From: an uncultured Bacilli bacterium
GTDB taxonomy: Bacteria; Bacillota_I; Bacilli_A; RF39; UBA660
NCBI GenBank assembly: GCA_947628965.1
Contig: CANRBV010000011.1
Span: forward strand, 1-36,429
Direction of reading: 5' to 3'
DNA length: 36,429 nt
Of the stretch, positions 9,353-19,124 are shown piece by piece. Below the pieces are notes generated by a model. It did not search any database and was not told the DNA's origin. It saw only the letters and a list, made by a program, of their open reading frames with translations. How positions within the stretch are numbered: position 1 is the first letter of the stretch; each line of letters starts with the position of its first letter. The translations under genes and the position numbers were made by a program.

Positions 9353-10350
9353 TAAATTACTTTATCTTTTTGTTCATTGAATTCTTCTATGTATTCATCT
9401 AAAGCACTAAATAATTGATTTTTAAAATCAGGATTATAAAAATCAATTCCAATACTTAAACAAATATCTTCTACACTTTTATCCTGCTCACTTACATGAT
9501 TATTTAAATAAACTATATCTTCAAACTTACAATATTTACGAGCATAAATGGCAAGCATTGTCCCTAAAACATATCGATAGTTATAATTGATAAAAAATGC
9601 ACTTAAATATTTACCACACTTTTCAGGATTTCTTTTTATTTTTTCTTTATTTAAATCTTCTACTTTATATAAATGGTTATATAGTTGTTTACATTCTCCA
9701 TCAAAATTTTTAAAAACACCCATATATTGATTCAATAAAGATTTTGTATTTTCATCTAAATTGCCAAATGTTACAAAAGCTTCTAGCACGATTTCATAAT
9801 TAAAAAGTACCTTTGCATGATTATAAGCTATTTTTAATCTTTTATTATAATCTATCTCTTCTTTAGAAATTCCTCTTTGTAATAGAAAATCCGTTGCAAA
9901 AATATCAAAATAAATCGCTAAAAATTCACTTAAAGAATTTAATCTTCTGTTATTTTCATAATGAATAAATTCATGAATTAAGTCACATACATCATCATAA
10001 TTAAATTGTCTATTAATATTAATTATTTTTTTTATTTCATTTTCACAATTTATAAAGGTACAATTTGAATCCCTATATTCATTTTCATAACCGAAATCAA
10101 GTTCACCACTTGCAAGCAATCGATCAAAATCATTTAAATAATTTTTATCAATTTGTTCTATTATTTCTCTAGAGAGTATATAAATTTCTTCAAAAGTTAA
10201 ATGATTTGATTTGGTTTCATTATAGATTTTTTTCTTTTCCATAAAACTAACAAAAGCATCATTTAAACGTGCAATATTTTGAATATTATCAATTAAAAAT
10301 TTATTTTCTTCTTCCAAATAAACACATATATCATTTAAATAATCATGCAT
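9352..10350 (-). CDS. putative zinc metallopeptidase (M3/oligoendopeptidase-F-like), 332 aa
   Basis: HEXXH motif in DLIHEFIHYENNRR with downstream SLSEFLAIYFD; start moved to ATG 10348-10350 because the tracked start lies inside ssrA. Confidence 0.65.
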   Translation of the reverse strand: MHDYLNDICVYLEEENKFLIDNIQNIARLNDAFVSFMEKKKIYNETKSNHLTFEEIYILSREIIEQIDKNYLNDFDRLLASGELDFGYENEYRDSNCTFINCENEIKKIININRQFNYDDVCDLIHEFIHYENNRRLNSLSEFLAIYFDIFATDFLLQRGISKEEIDYNKRLKIAYNHAKVLFNYEIVLEAFVTFGNLDENTKSLLNQYMGVFKNFDGECKQLYNHLYKVEDLNKEKIKRNPEKCGKYLSAFFINYNYRYVLGTMLAIYARKYCKFEDIVYLNNHVSEQDKSVEDICLSIGIDFYNPDFKNQLFSALDEYIEEFNEQKDKVI

Positions 10351-10391
10351 AGAAAAACTCGAACTATAAAAGTCCAAGTTTACTATCAATT

Positions 10392-10742
10392 TGGTGGAGC
10401 AGAGGGGGGTCGAACCCCTGTCCAAAATATCCTATGATAAAATTTCTACAAGTTTAGCTAGATTTAAATTTCATTTTATAACTGGCTATAGCGTACCTAT
10501 TATAAAACTAGTTTAATAATATTCATTATAGAAACTTAAACAATTTCTATAATATATCTTATATATATGACCCTCTATCTTATCCTATAAGATAAAATAA
10601 GTAGAAGTCTCCCACACCTTTAATTAGGCAAAAGCAGGAGTTAAATTATTTGTTTTGTTATTTATTTTTTTGGTGCATTTTAGGTATGCCTACCACTTGC
10701 CATCTTATCTAGTAATAATTGTCGAAAGCCATTTACTGCCCC
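10392..10742 (-). ncRNA. ssrA: transfer-messenger RNA (tmRNA)
   Basis: 5' GGGGCAG pairs with 3' CTGCTCC-ACCA (7 bp acceptor); T-arm AGGGG-TTCGACC-CCCCT; internal tag ORF ending GCTTTTGCCTAA. Confidence 0.95.
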
Positions 10743-10788
10743 GTGTAAGTATATTAGCATAAAATTTAAAAAATTTCCATAAAATTAT

Positions 10789-10817
10789 GTGACAATATGT
10801 TTTATTTATTGTATAAT
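10789..10817 (+). promoter_or_regulatory. sigma-A-type promoter for the 10843 gene
   Basis: GTGACA - 17 nt - TATAAT. Confidence 0.65.
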
Positions 10818-10842
10818 AAAAAACCAAAAGAAGGAAAGAAAT

Positions 10843-11424
10843 ATGTACGAAGAAAAAGAAATCAAATATAATAAAAGAAAAAAAGAAAAAACAAAAAAGA
10901 ATAACGAGAAAAAAATTGTAGCATCAAAAAAGGACACTAAAGATACAAAAAAAACAAATAATAAAAAGAAAAAAAAGTTTTGTATCGCTATTCCTCCAAT
11001 TTTAAAAAGAATTGATTATCAAAAACTTTTTACTAAACTTTTTATTTTAGTATTAATCATGATGTTGATTATTTTTACTATTTCACGTATTAAAAAATAT
11101 AATGAAAAATTAAATGATACTTTTAATGAAAATATTGCCACAATAACCAGTGCAGCTACTAAGTATTTTGAAGAAATTACATTACCGCAAAATACAAAAG
11201 ATTCGATTTCTTTTCTTTTAGATGAAATGAAAAATTTAAATTTAATTGATGATATTAAAGATGATAACGATCAAGTATGCGATTCTATTAATAGTTATAT
11301 CATACTTACCAATATTGCTCCTAATGAATACCGTTTAAAAATCTACTTAAAATGTCCAAACAAAGAAAAAATAGTTGAGCAAAAACTTGTTTGTAGCGAA
11401 AAAATTTGTAACATAAAAAAATAG
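10843..11424 (+). CDS. Lys-rich single-TM protein, hypothetical
   Basis: MYEEKEIKYNKRKKEK..., TM segment LFTKLFILVLIMMLIIFTI; SD AAGAAGGAAAG; tracked GTG start at 10789 falls within the promoter. Confidence 0.7.
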   Translation: MYEEKEIKYNKRKKEKTKKNNEKKIVASKKDTKDTKKTNNKKKKKFCIAIPPILKRIDYQKLFTKLFILVLIMMLIIFTISRIKKYNEKLNDTFNENIATITSAATKYFEEITLPQNTKDSISFLLDEMKNLNLIDDIKDDNDQVCDSINSYIILTNIAPNEYRLKIYLKCPNKEKIVEQKLVCSEKICNIKK

Positions 11425-11446
11425 AAAAATTTTCTATTTTTTTTAA
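11414..11446. terminator. bidirectional intrinsic terminator
   Basis: AAAAAATAGAAAA/TTTTCTATTTTTT between convergent genes. Confidence 0.7.
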
Positions 11447-11772
11447 AGGTCTAATATTTCAGTTTCCTTTTCTTCTTCTTTTTCTATTGGCATAGAATCA
11501 TTTATAGGAGCATTTGGAGTGTTAGACATTATAATAACATCTTTTTTAACTTCATTTGCTTCATTTAGACCCATATCCATATTTGCACTTTCTTGAGGTT
11601 CATCTATTTTCAAATTCTTTAAATCAGGTGCTATAGCCTCATCAATCTTTTCATCTTTATTTTTTTTCTCGTTTGTATCAACTAAATAACCAATTAAAGC
11701 AAAAATTAAAATAAAGGAAATAATAATAAACCATAAATAATTATTTACTAAAAAATCAATAAAAGCTTGCAT
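11443..11772 (-). CDS. small single-TM protein with acidic C-terminal tail
   Basis: Complete ORF; N-terminal hydrophobic helix YLWFIIISFILIFALIGYLV. Confidence 0.6.
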   Translation of the reverse strand: MQAFIDFLVNNYLWFIIISFILIFALIGYLVDTNEKKNKDEKIDEAIAPDLKNLKIDEPQESANMDMGLNEANEVKKDVIIMSNTPNAPINDSMPIEKEEEKETEILDL

Positions 11773-11816
11773 GTATCCATCCTCCTTATTCTATATAATA
11801 TGATAAAATTTATTTT

Positions 11817-12887
11817 TTATGAAATAGATAATTGTTCTCCTTTAGGTTGAATTTGAATATAAGTATTTCCATCATTAACTACAAGAGGTGTGCCATCTTT
11901 TAATTTATAAACCGTTTTACTACTACGACTTGTTTTTTCCCAAGTAATAGGAATAGCATACCCTTCACTTATATAATACCCCGTTCCTTTACCAATATTA
12001 TCTAAATCTTGTCGATCTTTACTATCTCCACTAATGGTTGTATTTTTTACTTGATAAGTAAGAATATTTTTAGCCGTATATTGTTGTTTCGTTACATAAT
12101 CCGTATGAGCTTTACCATTTACACTGCGCTTATAAGTTTTTGTTGCTTCATCATAAGTATAGGAAGAAGTTACACTTTTTGAATAAGTAATATCCACTTG
12201 ATTTGCCAAAATTGCACCTTCCATATTAGCTAAATCAATTGCTTTAGCACTATAGGTAAGTAAAGGAGATTCTTCTGTTGTTTTACGGTATCCCAATTTT
12301 TCAATACCTTTATTTATAAGTTCCATAGATGAAAAAGCTCTATGCTCAGTAGCTATTGGTAAAGTATTATCTTTCCAAAAATATGTATTTCCATAAACTA
12401 AACCATTAACATTATTAATTTTTAACTTACTTATATCATTCGCTGCATATTCACTATAACCCCAGTGAACATAAATGGCATCATTTTCTAATACATAATC
12501 TAAATAGTAATGTCTAGAACTTCTAATGCTTCCAATCCTTGCAGTATCAGCATCTTTAAAAACGGCCATCATTCTAGTAATTCCACCTTCAACAATCATT
12601 TCATAAACAAGATAAGCATCTTGTAATCCAGCTTGATAAGGTCTTGCTGTTGAAATATTATTAATCATTACTGCAATAGGTCTTGAATTACTATTTAAAT
12701 CAATGATATGAATATCTTCACTTACAGGTTCTTTTTGTTCAGGTTGTTGCAAAGGTTTTTCTTCGGTTTTAGGTTTATTAAATGCCAAAGCTAAGACCAA
12801 AATAAGTATAAATAGAATTATACCACTACCTATAATCAGTTTTTTCTTCCCATCCTTTGTCAAACTTAATTTTTTTGTTTTCTTCAT
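11817..12887 (-). CDS. DUF3048-domain exported protein (YerB-like)
   Basis: N-terminal TM, then RPIAVMINNISTARPYQAGLQDAYLVYEMIVEGGITRMMAVF. Confidence 0.85.
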   Translation of the reverse strand: MKKTKKLSLTKDGKKKLIIGSGIILFILILVLALAFNKPKTEEKPLQQPEQKEPVSEDIHIIDLNSNSRPIAVMINNISTARPYQAGLQDAYLVYEMIVEGGITRMMAVFKDADTARIGSIRSSRHYYLDYVLENDAIYVHWGYSEYAANDISKLKINNVNGLVYGNTYFWKDNTLPIATEHRAFSSMELINKGIEKLGYRKTTEESPLLTYSAKAIDLANMEGAILANQVDITYSKSVTSSYTYDEATKTYKRSVNGKAHTDYVTKQQYTAKNILTYQVKNTTISGDSKDRQDLDNIGKGTGYYISEGYAIPITWEKTSRSSKTVYKLKDGTPLVVNDGNTYIQIQPKGEQLSIS

Positions 12888-12935
12888 ACTACTATCACCT
12901 TAATACATTATAGCATAGAAGAAAAAAAAAGAGAA

Positions 12936-13370
12936 TTAATACTTTCTATTCTCTCGTTCTTCATCACGTTTTTTTATACTTTCTCTTTTATCATAAATTT
13001 TTTTACCCTTACAAACCCCAATCAAAAGTTTTGCTTTTCCTCTTTTTAAGTAAAGTTTTAAAGGAATAATACTATAACCTTCACGATTTACCGCTTCCTT
13101 AAGCTTTTGAATTTCTTTTTTATGAAGAAGCAATTTTCGATTTCTTGTTTCTTCATGATTAAATTGGTTTCCTTCTTCATATTTTGCAATAAACATATTT
13201 AAAACATAAGCTTCATTATTTTTGATTACAACATACGTGTCTTTTAAATTCGCAGAACCAACTCGAATACTTTTTATCTCTGTTCCTAAAAGGGCAATAC
13301 CTGCTTCTAATTCACTTTCTATCGTGTAATCAAAAGTTGCTTTTCTATTTTTGATTTCCATCTTGATCAC
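12936..13370 (-). CDS. smpB: SsrA-binding protein SmpB
   Basis: [42 protein letters not shown]... [32 protein letters not shown]. Confidence 0.97.
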   Translation of the reverse strand: MIKMEIKNRKATFDYTIESELEAGIALLGTEIKSIRVGSANLKDTYVVIKNNEAYVLNMFIAKYEEGNQFNHEETRNRKLLLHKKEIQKLKEAVNREGYSIIPLKLYLKRGKAKLLIGVCKGKKIYDKRESIKKRDEERENRKY

Positions 13371-15459
13371 TCTTTATAATTTCAAAATCAATCATAGCGG
13401 TTTCTTTTGAAGCACTTATCACTTTTACTTTTAATTTATCTCCAATGCGATATTGTACTTTAGTATTTTCTCCAATTAATGCAAGCTTTTCAGGAACATA
13501 ATGGAAATAATCTCCTTTTAAAGTACTTACGTGTACGAGTCCTTCTACTAAATTTGGTAGTTCTACAAAAAATCCAAAATTAGTAACAGTGGAAATCATA
13601 CCTACATATTCTTCTCCGATATGACTTTCCATATATTCAGCCATTTTCATATCTAAAACATCACGTTCTGCATTAACACTTCCTACCTCTTTTAAACTTG
13701 AATGTTCCGCAATATCTACAAGTGCACTATCATAATAACTAATGGTAGACATGGATAAATCTTTTTCAACTAAATATTTTTTTAAAAGGCGATGAACCAT
13801 CAAATCTGGGAACCTTCTTATAGGACTTGTAAAATGAGTATAAGCTTTACTACCTAGTCCAAAGTGCCCAATATTATCTTTTGAGTATTCCGCTTTTTTC
13901 ATACTACGTAAAAGCATACTTGATAAGATAGTAAATTTCTCCTTATCAGAAAGTTCATTTAATAACTTTTGCATAGATATCGGGGTTAAATCCGTTACTT
14001 TTGTTTGTAGTTCATACCCTAAAAGCTTTACTAAGTTTACAAAATCATCAATTTTTTCACTATTTGGGGTTCCATGAACACGATAAATAAATGGTAAATC
14101 CATATTGTAGATATGAGTAGCAACCGTTTCATTTGCTGCAATCATAAAGTCTTCGATTAACATTTCACCATCTTCGCGTTCTCTTTTTACAATATCAATA
14201 GCACGTCCTTCTTCATCTTGTACGACTTCTGCCTCATCAATATCAAAATCAATATAACCACGGGAAATTTTTTCTTTACGCAAGATATGAGCAAGTTCAT
14301 TCATTTTCTTTAAAGTTGGAGCAAATTCTTGATAATCTGGTGCTACTATATCGCGCATTAATATATCGTTTACAGCTTCATAAGTCATTTTCTTACGACT
14401 TTTAATATAACTTGGGAAAATATCGTAACTTACTACTTTACCACGACCATCAATTTTCATAACACAACTCATGGTAAGACGAACAACACCTTCATTTAAA
14501 GAACATATACCATTCGATAATTTATGAGGTATCATGGGAATTACTGTATCAGCAAGATAGCAAGAAGTTCCTCTTTCATAAGCGGTATCGCCAAGGGCTG
14601 TATTTTCTTTTACATAATGGGATACATCCGCAATGTGAACTCCTAGTACATATAAGTCGTTATCCATTTCTAAACTAATAGCATCATCAATATCTTTTGT
14701 ATGAGATCCATCAATCGTAAATATTTCTTTATTTGTTAAATCCATGCGACCTACTAAATCTTTTGGATCTACCTCTGTTGGAATACTTTCAAGTTCCTTT
14801 TCTACATCTTTATTAAATTCAGTTTCGATACCAAATTTACAAGCAATCGATAAAATATCTACTCCTGGATCATCTTTATGTCCTAGTATTTTTATTACTT
14901 CAGCTAAGTATTTTTTAGGGCCAAGTTCTTTATCTAATCTTATAACGACTTTATGACCTGGAACACAATTATTTAAACTTTCTTTTTTAAGAACAAGTTC
15001 AATATCTTTTTTATCGTCATCTAAATCAATTTGCATTTCATTATCTTTAACTATTACTTCCCCAACCAAATCACTAAGATCCCTTTTTAAAATACGTAAA
15101 ACTTTTCCTTCTTTTTTAACACCACTTCGAATAATTTCAGATAGAACAATATCATCATGAATTGCCCCATTTAAATTATCACTTGCAATATATAAATCGT
15201 CTTCTTTTTCTAAGATTACAAACCCATATCCTTTTTTATTTACAGTAAGTCTTCCAATTTTTAAATTTGGACAGTTTTTAAGTAAAATATATCGATCTTT
15301 CTTAGTTTTATAAAGAACATAATCTTGAACTAATTCTTCTAAAGTATCACATACATTTTTATATTCTTCTGGTGTTGTAAGTCCTAGTAAATCATTAATT
15401 TCTATAGCTTCCTTTGCTTCATAAATATTTTCTAAAACACTTATTATTTTTTCTTTCAT
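13345..15459 (-). CDS. rnr: ribonuclease R
   Basis: RNB motifs ([35 protein letters not shown]) and C-terminal S1 domain. Confidence 0.97.
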   Translation of the reverse strand: MKEKIISVLENIYEAKEAIEINDLLGLTTPEEYKNVCDTLEELVQDYVLYKTKKDRYILLKNCPNLKIGRLTVNKKGYGFVILEKEDDLYIASDNLNGAIHDDIVLSEIIRSGVKKEGKVLRILKRDLSDLVGEVIVKDNEMQIDLDDDKKDIELVLKKESLNNCVPGHKVVIRLDKELGPKKYLAEVIKILGHKDDPGVDILSIACKFGIETEFNKDVEKELESIPTEVDPKDLVGRMDLTNKEIFTIDGSHTKDIDDAISLEMDNDLYVLGVHIADVSHYVKENTALGDTAYERGTSCYLADTVIPMIPHKLSNGICSLNEGVVRLTMSCVMKIDGRGKVVSYDIFPSYIKSRKKMTYEAVNDILMRDIVAPDYQEFAPTLKKMNELAHILRKEKISRGYIDFDIDEAEVVQDEEGRAIDIVKREREDGEMLIEDFMIAANETVATHIYNMDLPFIYRVHGTPNSEKIDDFVNLVKLLGYELQTKVTDLTPISMQKLLNELSDKEKFTILSSMLLRSMKKAEYSKDNIGHFGLGSKAYTHFTSPIRRFPDLMVHRLLKKYLVEKDLSMSTISYYDSALVDIAEHSSLKEVGSVNAERDVLDMKMAEYMESHIGEEYVGMISTVTNFGFFVELPNLVEGLVHVSTLKGDYFHYVPEKLALIGENTKVQYRIGDKLKVKVISASKETAMIDFEIIKSDQDGNQK

Positions 15460-15463
15460 TTTC

Positions 15464-15853
15464 TCATTCCTTTACTTTACAAGTTTTTACGTTCTCTATC
15501 CATTGGATACTAACTACATATTTATTTTGATTATCTATAACTTTTTCTCCTGTATTGGGATTTTTTAAAGTATCGGAGATTAAACCACTATTTACTAATT
15601 CTTCAATAGAAATGGTACAATTATTATTAGATTTGCAAGTATTTCTTTTCTCTGTATCCCATTTTGTTTCCACATATGTACAGGCACTATCTTCTAATTC
15701 TTTTTTAAACTCTTCATATTCTTGATCATTTTGTTTACTTAATATTCCTGTCATATTATTTGCAATCACAATTCCTATTAAAGCCATAATACCAATTGTT
15801 GCAATAAGTTCAAGCATAGTAAAACCCTTATTATTTTTCATATCTTTCACCAT
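15464..15853 (-). CDS. type IV pilin-like / pseudopilin protein
   Basis: KGFTMLELIATIGIMALIGIVIANN prepilin N-methylation/cleavage motif. Confidence 0.8.
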   Translation of the reverse strand: MVKDMKNNKGFTMLELIATIGIMALIGIVIANNMTGILSKQNDQEYEEFKKELEDSACTYVETKWDTEKRNTCKSNNNCTISIEELVNSGLISDTLKNPNTGEKVIDNQNKYVVSIQWIENVKTCKVKE

Positions 15854-15930
15854 TTTTATTATAACCCATAAAAAGACAAAAAAAAAGCAAAGTCACATTT
15901 ACTTTACTTTTAATTACTTACTTTTTTAAT

Positions 15931-16149
15931 TTATTTAAGAAATAAAACAAAAGAAATAATAAAGAAGACTATCCCCAAAAATAGGGTAATACGACTAATT
16001 AAAAGTTCAATTCCACGCTCTTTCGTATTTTGAAATAAACTTTCATTCCCTCCCGTAATAATTTGTGCAGAATCACTAGCTTTATTACTTTGTAATAAAA
16101 CAATTGCAATTAATAAAATTGATACAACTAATAATATTGTTTCTAACAT
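15931..16149 (-). CDS. secG: preprotein translocase subunit SecG
   Basis: MLETILLVVSILLIAIVLLQSNKASDSAQIITGG...; start moved to 16149. Confidence 0.85.
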   Translation of the reverse strand: MLETILLVVSILLIAIVLLQSNKASDSAQIITGGNESLFQNTKERGIELLISRITLFLGIVFFIISFVLFLK

Positions 16150-16200
16150 TTTTAAACACATCCATTCGTTAAAGTATATTATCATACTTCCTAAAAAATA

Positions 16201-16782
16201 TCAACACAATAATTTATTTTCAATAATTGCCATAATTTCATCTTTTCCCTTTTTGGTAATTGTTGAAAAAGGAATAAAGTCATTCTCCAATTTTAGAGTA
16301 TCACGAATCAATTTATCTTGTTTCATACGATTATTTTTTGTCACTTTATCATACTTAGTTGCAACGATAGTGATATCTAAATTATAATATTTTAAAAAGT
16401 TATACATGAGTACATCATCTTCCGTTGGTTTATGACGATAATCAATTAGTAAAAAAACGTGTTTTAATTCTTCTCTATTTTTTAAATAATCTTCTATCAT
16501 AAGCCCCATCTTCTTCGTAGTTCCTTTATCTACTTTGGCATAACCATATCCTGGGACATCGATTAAATAAAATAAATCATTTATTAAATAAAAGTTAAGA
16601 GTTTGGGTCTTTCCTGGCTTAGAACTTGTTCTAGCATAGTTTTTACGATTAATTAATGTATTTATAAAGCTACTTTTTCCAACATTACTTCTACCTACAA
16701 GCAAAAATTCACATTTTTTATCTTGAGGATATTGACTTTGTCTTACAGCAATGTTTTTTAAATCCACTGTTTTGATTTCCAT
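16201..16782 (-). CDS. engB: ribosome biogenesis GTPase EngB/YsxC (YihA family)
   Basis: GRSNVGKSSFIN, KPGKTQTLNFYLI, DVPGYGYAKV, TKYDK. Confidence 0.96.
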   Translation of the reverse strand: MEIKTVDLKNIAVRQSQYPQDKKCEFLLVGRSNVGKSSFINTLINRKNYARTSSKPGKTQTLNFYLINDLFYLIDVPGYGYAKVDKGTTKKMGLMIEDYLKNREELKHVFLLIDYRHKPTEDDVLMYNFLKYYNLDITIVATKYDKVTKNNRMKQDKLIRDTLKLENDFIPFSTITKKGKDEIMAIIENKLLC

Positions 16783-16851
16783 TCAAATCACCTTGGGGTT
16801 ATTATACAAGAAATAAAGTAGATTTGCAAATTTCTAAAATAATTCATAAAT

Positions 16852-19041
16852 TCATTGTTTATTTGGAGCAAGAACGATACGGAAAGTACGACTACCTGAT
16901 TGTTCTCCATTCCAAGGTCTAAAGTAAAATATTCCTGCCGAAGTTCCATCAATAGCTTGTCCTCCACGATTAAACCATGTTTTATTTTCATCTGCCTTCG
17001 TTATAAAAGATGCAGCATCATCATACCAACTACTAATATTAGTAGTTAAATGATCATATACCTTTGCTTCAAATGGTCCTAATTCTCCTGTTGCATCACC
17101 AAGTATTCTTCTCGAATAGTCATTACCACTTGTTCCCGTTTTATATAAATCATAATATTTAGAATCATTAGGCAAAGTCACTGTTGTAAAGCCATCAGAG
17201 CCATAACTTAATTTATGATTTCCATCTTCAAGTCCTGCCATTACATATTCAAGTCCTCCGCCATTTAAATCATAAATACCACTATAAGTTCCTGTCGTGC
17301 TAGCTTTCGCACTTTCTATATTTCGATAAGATATCGTCGTATTCGCATCCGTTCCAAATTCGTTACAAGCCTCTTTTGATTCACTACAAGAAATGCTTTC
17401 ATTTCCAGAACCAGTAGTAGGTTCATTTACGGCAGCATAACCAGTTTTAAAATTTCCGTATTTATCTTGATAATTATTAATGGTTACTTCTTCGCAGCTT
17501 GCTGTAGCATCAGCATTTCTTGTGCATCTTCCATAGATGGAGTTAGTAAGATAAGCGACTGCACCCCACTCGGTATTTTTCATCATATGACTTTCTAAAT
17601 CTCTTTTATAATCAAAAGCATTTTGATAGGCATTTGCAATATTTATTTCTCTCCAAGTATAAGATCCAGGTTTTATAATAATTTTATTAGTATTTAAGAT
17701 ATTAGCTTCTGTACTACTAGATGAAAATGTTGATTTATTATTTGCTCCATTATAACCTGTTTCAAATTTTCCTACCCATAATCCCGTAACATCTCCAAAA
17801 GAGGTGAACGCTGGATGGGTCATCCAATCTCCAACTTTACAATTTCCATTATCTTCCAAAACGCCTGGAGTTTTGCATTCCCCTGTTTTATCACTTGTAT
17901 TCACAGTTCCAAATTTTATGTGAATAGCTTGTATTTTATTATCATTAATTTGTGATAGTTCATTATAAGAATCTCCCATATCAAACAATCTATATTTAAA
18001 TTTTGGTATCCATACAAAATAACTCTCAATTATACCTTCTGGTATAACTTCTCCTGCTTCTTGTTTTCTTTCGGTAAAATCTACAAATTTAGTAATACTG
18101 GTTCCATCAAAAAGTTTAATATCTTCAGTAAAGCCTTTTTCGATTTCTTCATCGGAAATAACGCGATCAAAAATTCCTGCTTGTTTTACATTAAGATAAG
18201 GATGCCCCTTTGTTTCCTCTGGATTCTTTCCTATAAAAAAACTTTTATCTGATGTTTTTATTTTTCCTTCTATCTCCTTAGTAAATAATGTTCCATTTAC
18301 ATATAAATTCATCACATGTCCATCATACGTTCCTACGATAGTATAGTATTTAGTTGTTTCTGGAACTACATCGCTTACTAATTCTTCAAATTTACCAGTA
18401 CTTTCATTATAGAAAGAAAAAGCAATTTTATGAGTGCTACTTTCCAAATAAATACTCATTCCACTAGTGTTTGTTTTATTAGAAATTAAAGCATATTGCG
18501 TATCTGTTTTTGTTAAATCCTTTACTTGAACTCGTATCGCTAAACTTACTTTATCAAAATTATGATTTCCTTGTCCTAAATTGATATAACAATCTGTGCA
18601 CGTTAAATCTACACGACCCGTATTATTTGTTCCTTTAACATTACCTGAAGCTTCCAAAGATTTATAACTATTTTGGGTTATTACCGCATTTGCCCATTTC
18701 TTTCCGCAATAATCATACCAATCACTATTCTTAGAATCGACTTTAGTTACAACACTATTCTCATCAATTACAACGGGTATTAAATTCCCAGAAATAACTG
18801 GTTCTGCACCATTTAAGTTTGGATCACATATTGGTTGAAAATTAGGAATTACACCATTTAAAACATTAAAAGACATTTTTTCTTCATATATCGCAAAACT
18901 TCGATATAAAGTTATTCCACCTATTACAAGTACAATTGCTATTATTGCACCAATTATCATTTGTTTTTGTTTCTTATTCTTTGTAAACTTTTGTAGTTTA
19001 TCAGCATTCTTTTTTTCATTGGTAAAGTTTTTCTCAAACAC
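16852..19041 (-). CDS. large exported/membrane-anchored protein with LamG/concanavalin-like domain
   Basis: Basic N-terminus plus TM; LamG-like YALISNKTNTSGMSIYLESSTHKIAFSFYN...YYTIVGTYDGHVMNLYVNGTL; C-terminal FRPWNGEQSGSRTFRIVLAP. Confidence 0.75.
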   Translation of the reverse strand: MFEKNFTNEKKNADKLQKFTKNKKQKQMIIGAIIAIVLVIGGITLYRSFAIYEEKMSFNVLNGVIPNFQPICDPNLNGAEPVISGNLIPVVIDENSVVTKVDSKNSDWYDYCGKKWANAVITQNSYKSLEASGNVKGTNNTGRVDLTCTDCYINLGQGNHNFDKVSLAIRVQVKDLTKTDTQYALISNKTNTSGMSIYLESSTHKIAFSFYNESTGKFEELVSDVVPETTKYYTIVGTYDGHVMNLYVNGTLFTKEIEGKIKTSDKSFFIGKNPEETKGHPYLNVKQAGIFDRVISDEEIEKGFTEDIKLFDGTSITKFVDFTERKQEAGEVIPEGIIESYFVWIPKFKYRLFDMGDSYNELSQINDNKIQAIHIKFGTVNTSDKTGECKTPGVLEDNGNCKVGDWMTHPAFTSFGDVTGLWVGKFETGYNGANNKSTFSSSSTEANILNTNKIIIKPGSYTWREINIANAYQNAFDYKRDLESHMMKNTEWGAVAYLTNSIYGRCTRNADATASCEEVTINNYQDKYGNFKTGYAAVNEPTTGSGNESISCSESKEACNEFGTDANTTISYRNIESAKASTTGTYSGIYDLNGGGLEYVMAGLEDGNHKLSYGSDGFTTVTLPNDSKYYDLYKTGTSGNDYSRRILGDATGELGPFEAKVYDHLTTNISSWYDDAASFITKADENKTWFNRGGQAIDGTSAGIFYFRPWNGEQSGSRTFRIVLAPNKQ

Positions 19042-19124
19042 AATTCCATCGTCCTTTCCATATCTTTCTTTTATTGTACAAAACTTTTAATTTTTTTTCA
19101 AGATTAGCAAAAAAAAGAATTAAA

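Noticed and set aside
9352-10425. Tracked start of the metallopeptidase ORF (MDRGSTPLCSTKLI...)
   Set aside because: These codons are the 3' T-arm and acceptor of tmRNA; the real start is the ATG at 10348-10350.
14744-14956. Short plus ORFs inside rnr, tilS, uvrB, the MacB-like gene, the LamG gene and the radical SAM gene
   Set aside because: Antisense of well-supported genes; no independent evidence.
16788-16991. 67-aa minus ORF
   Set aside because: Alternative frame over the 3' end of the LamG protein gene; no SD or family resemblance.
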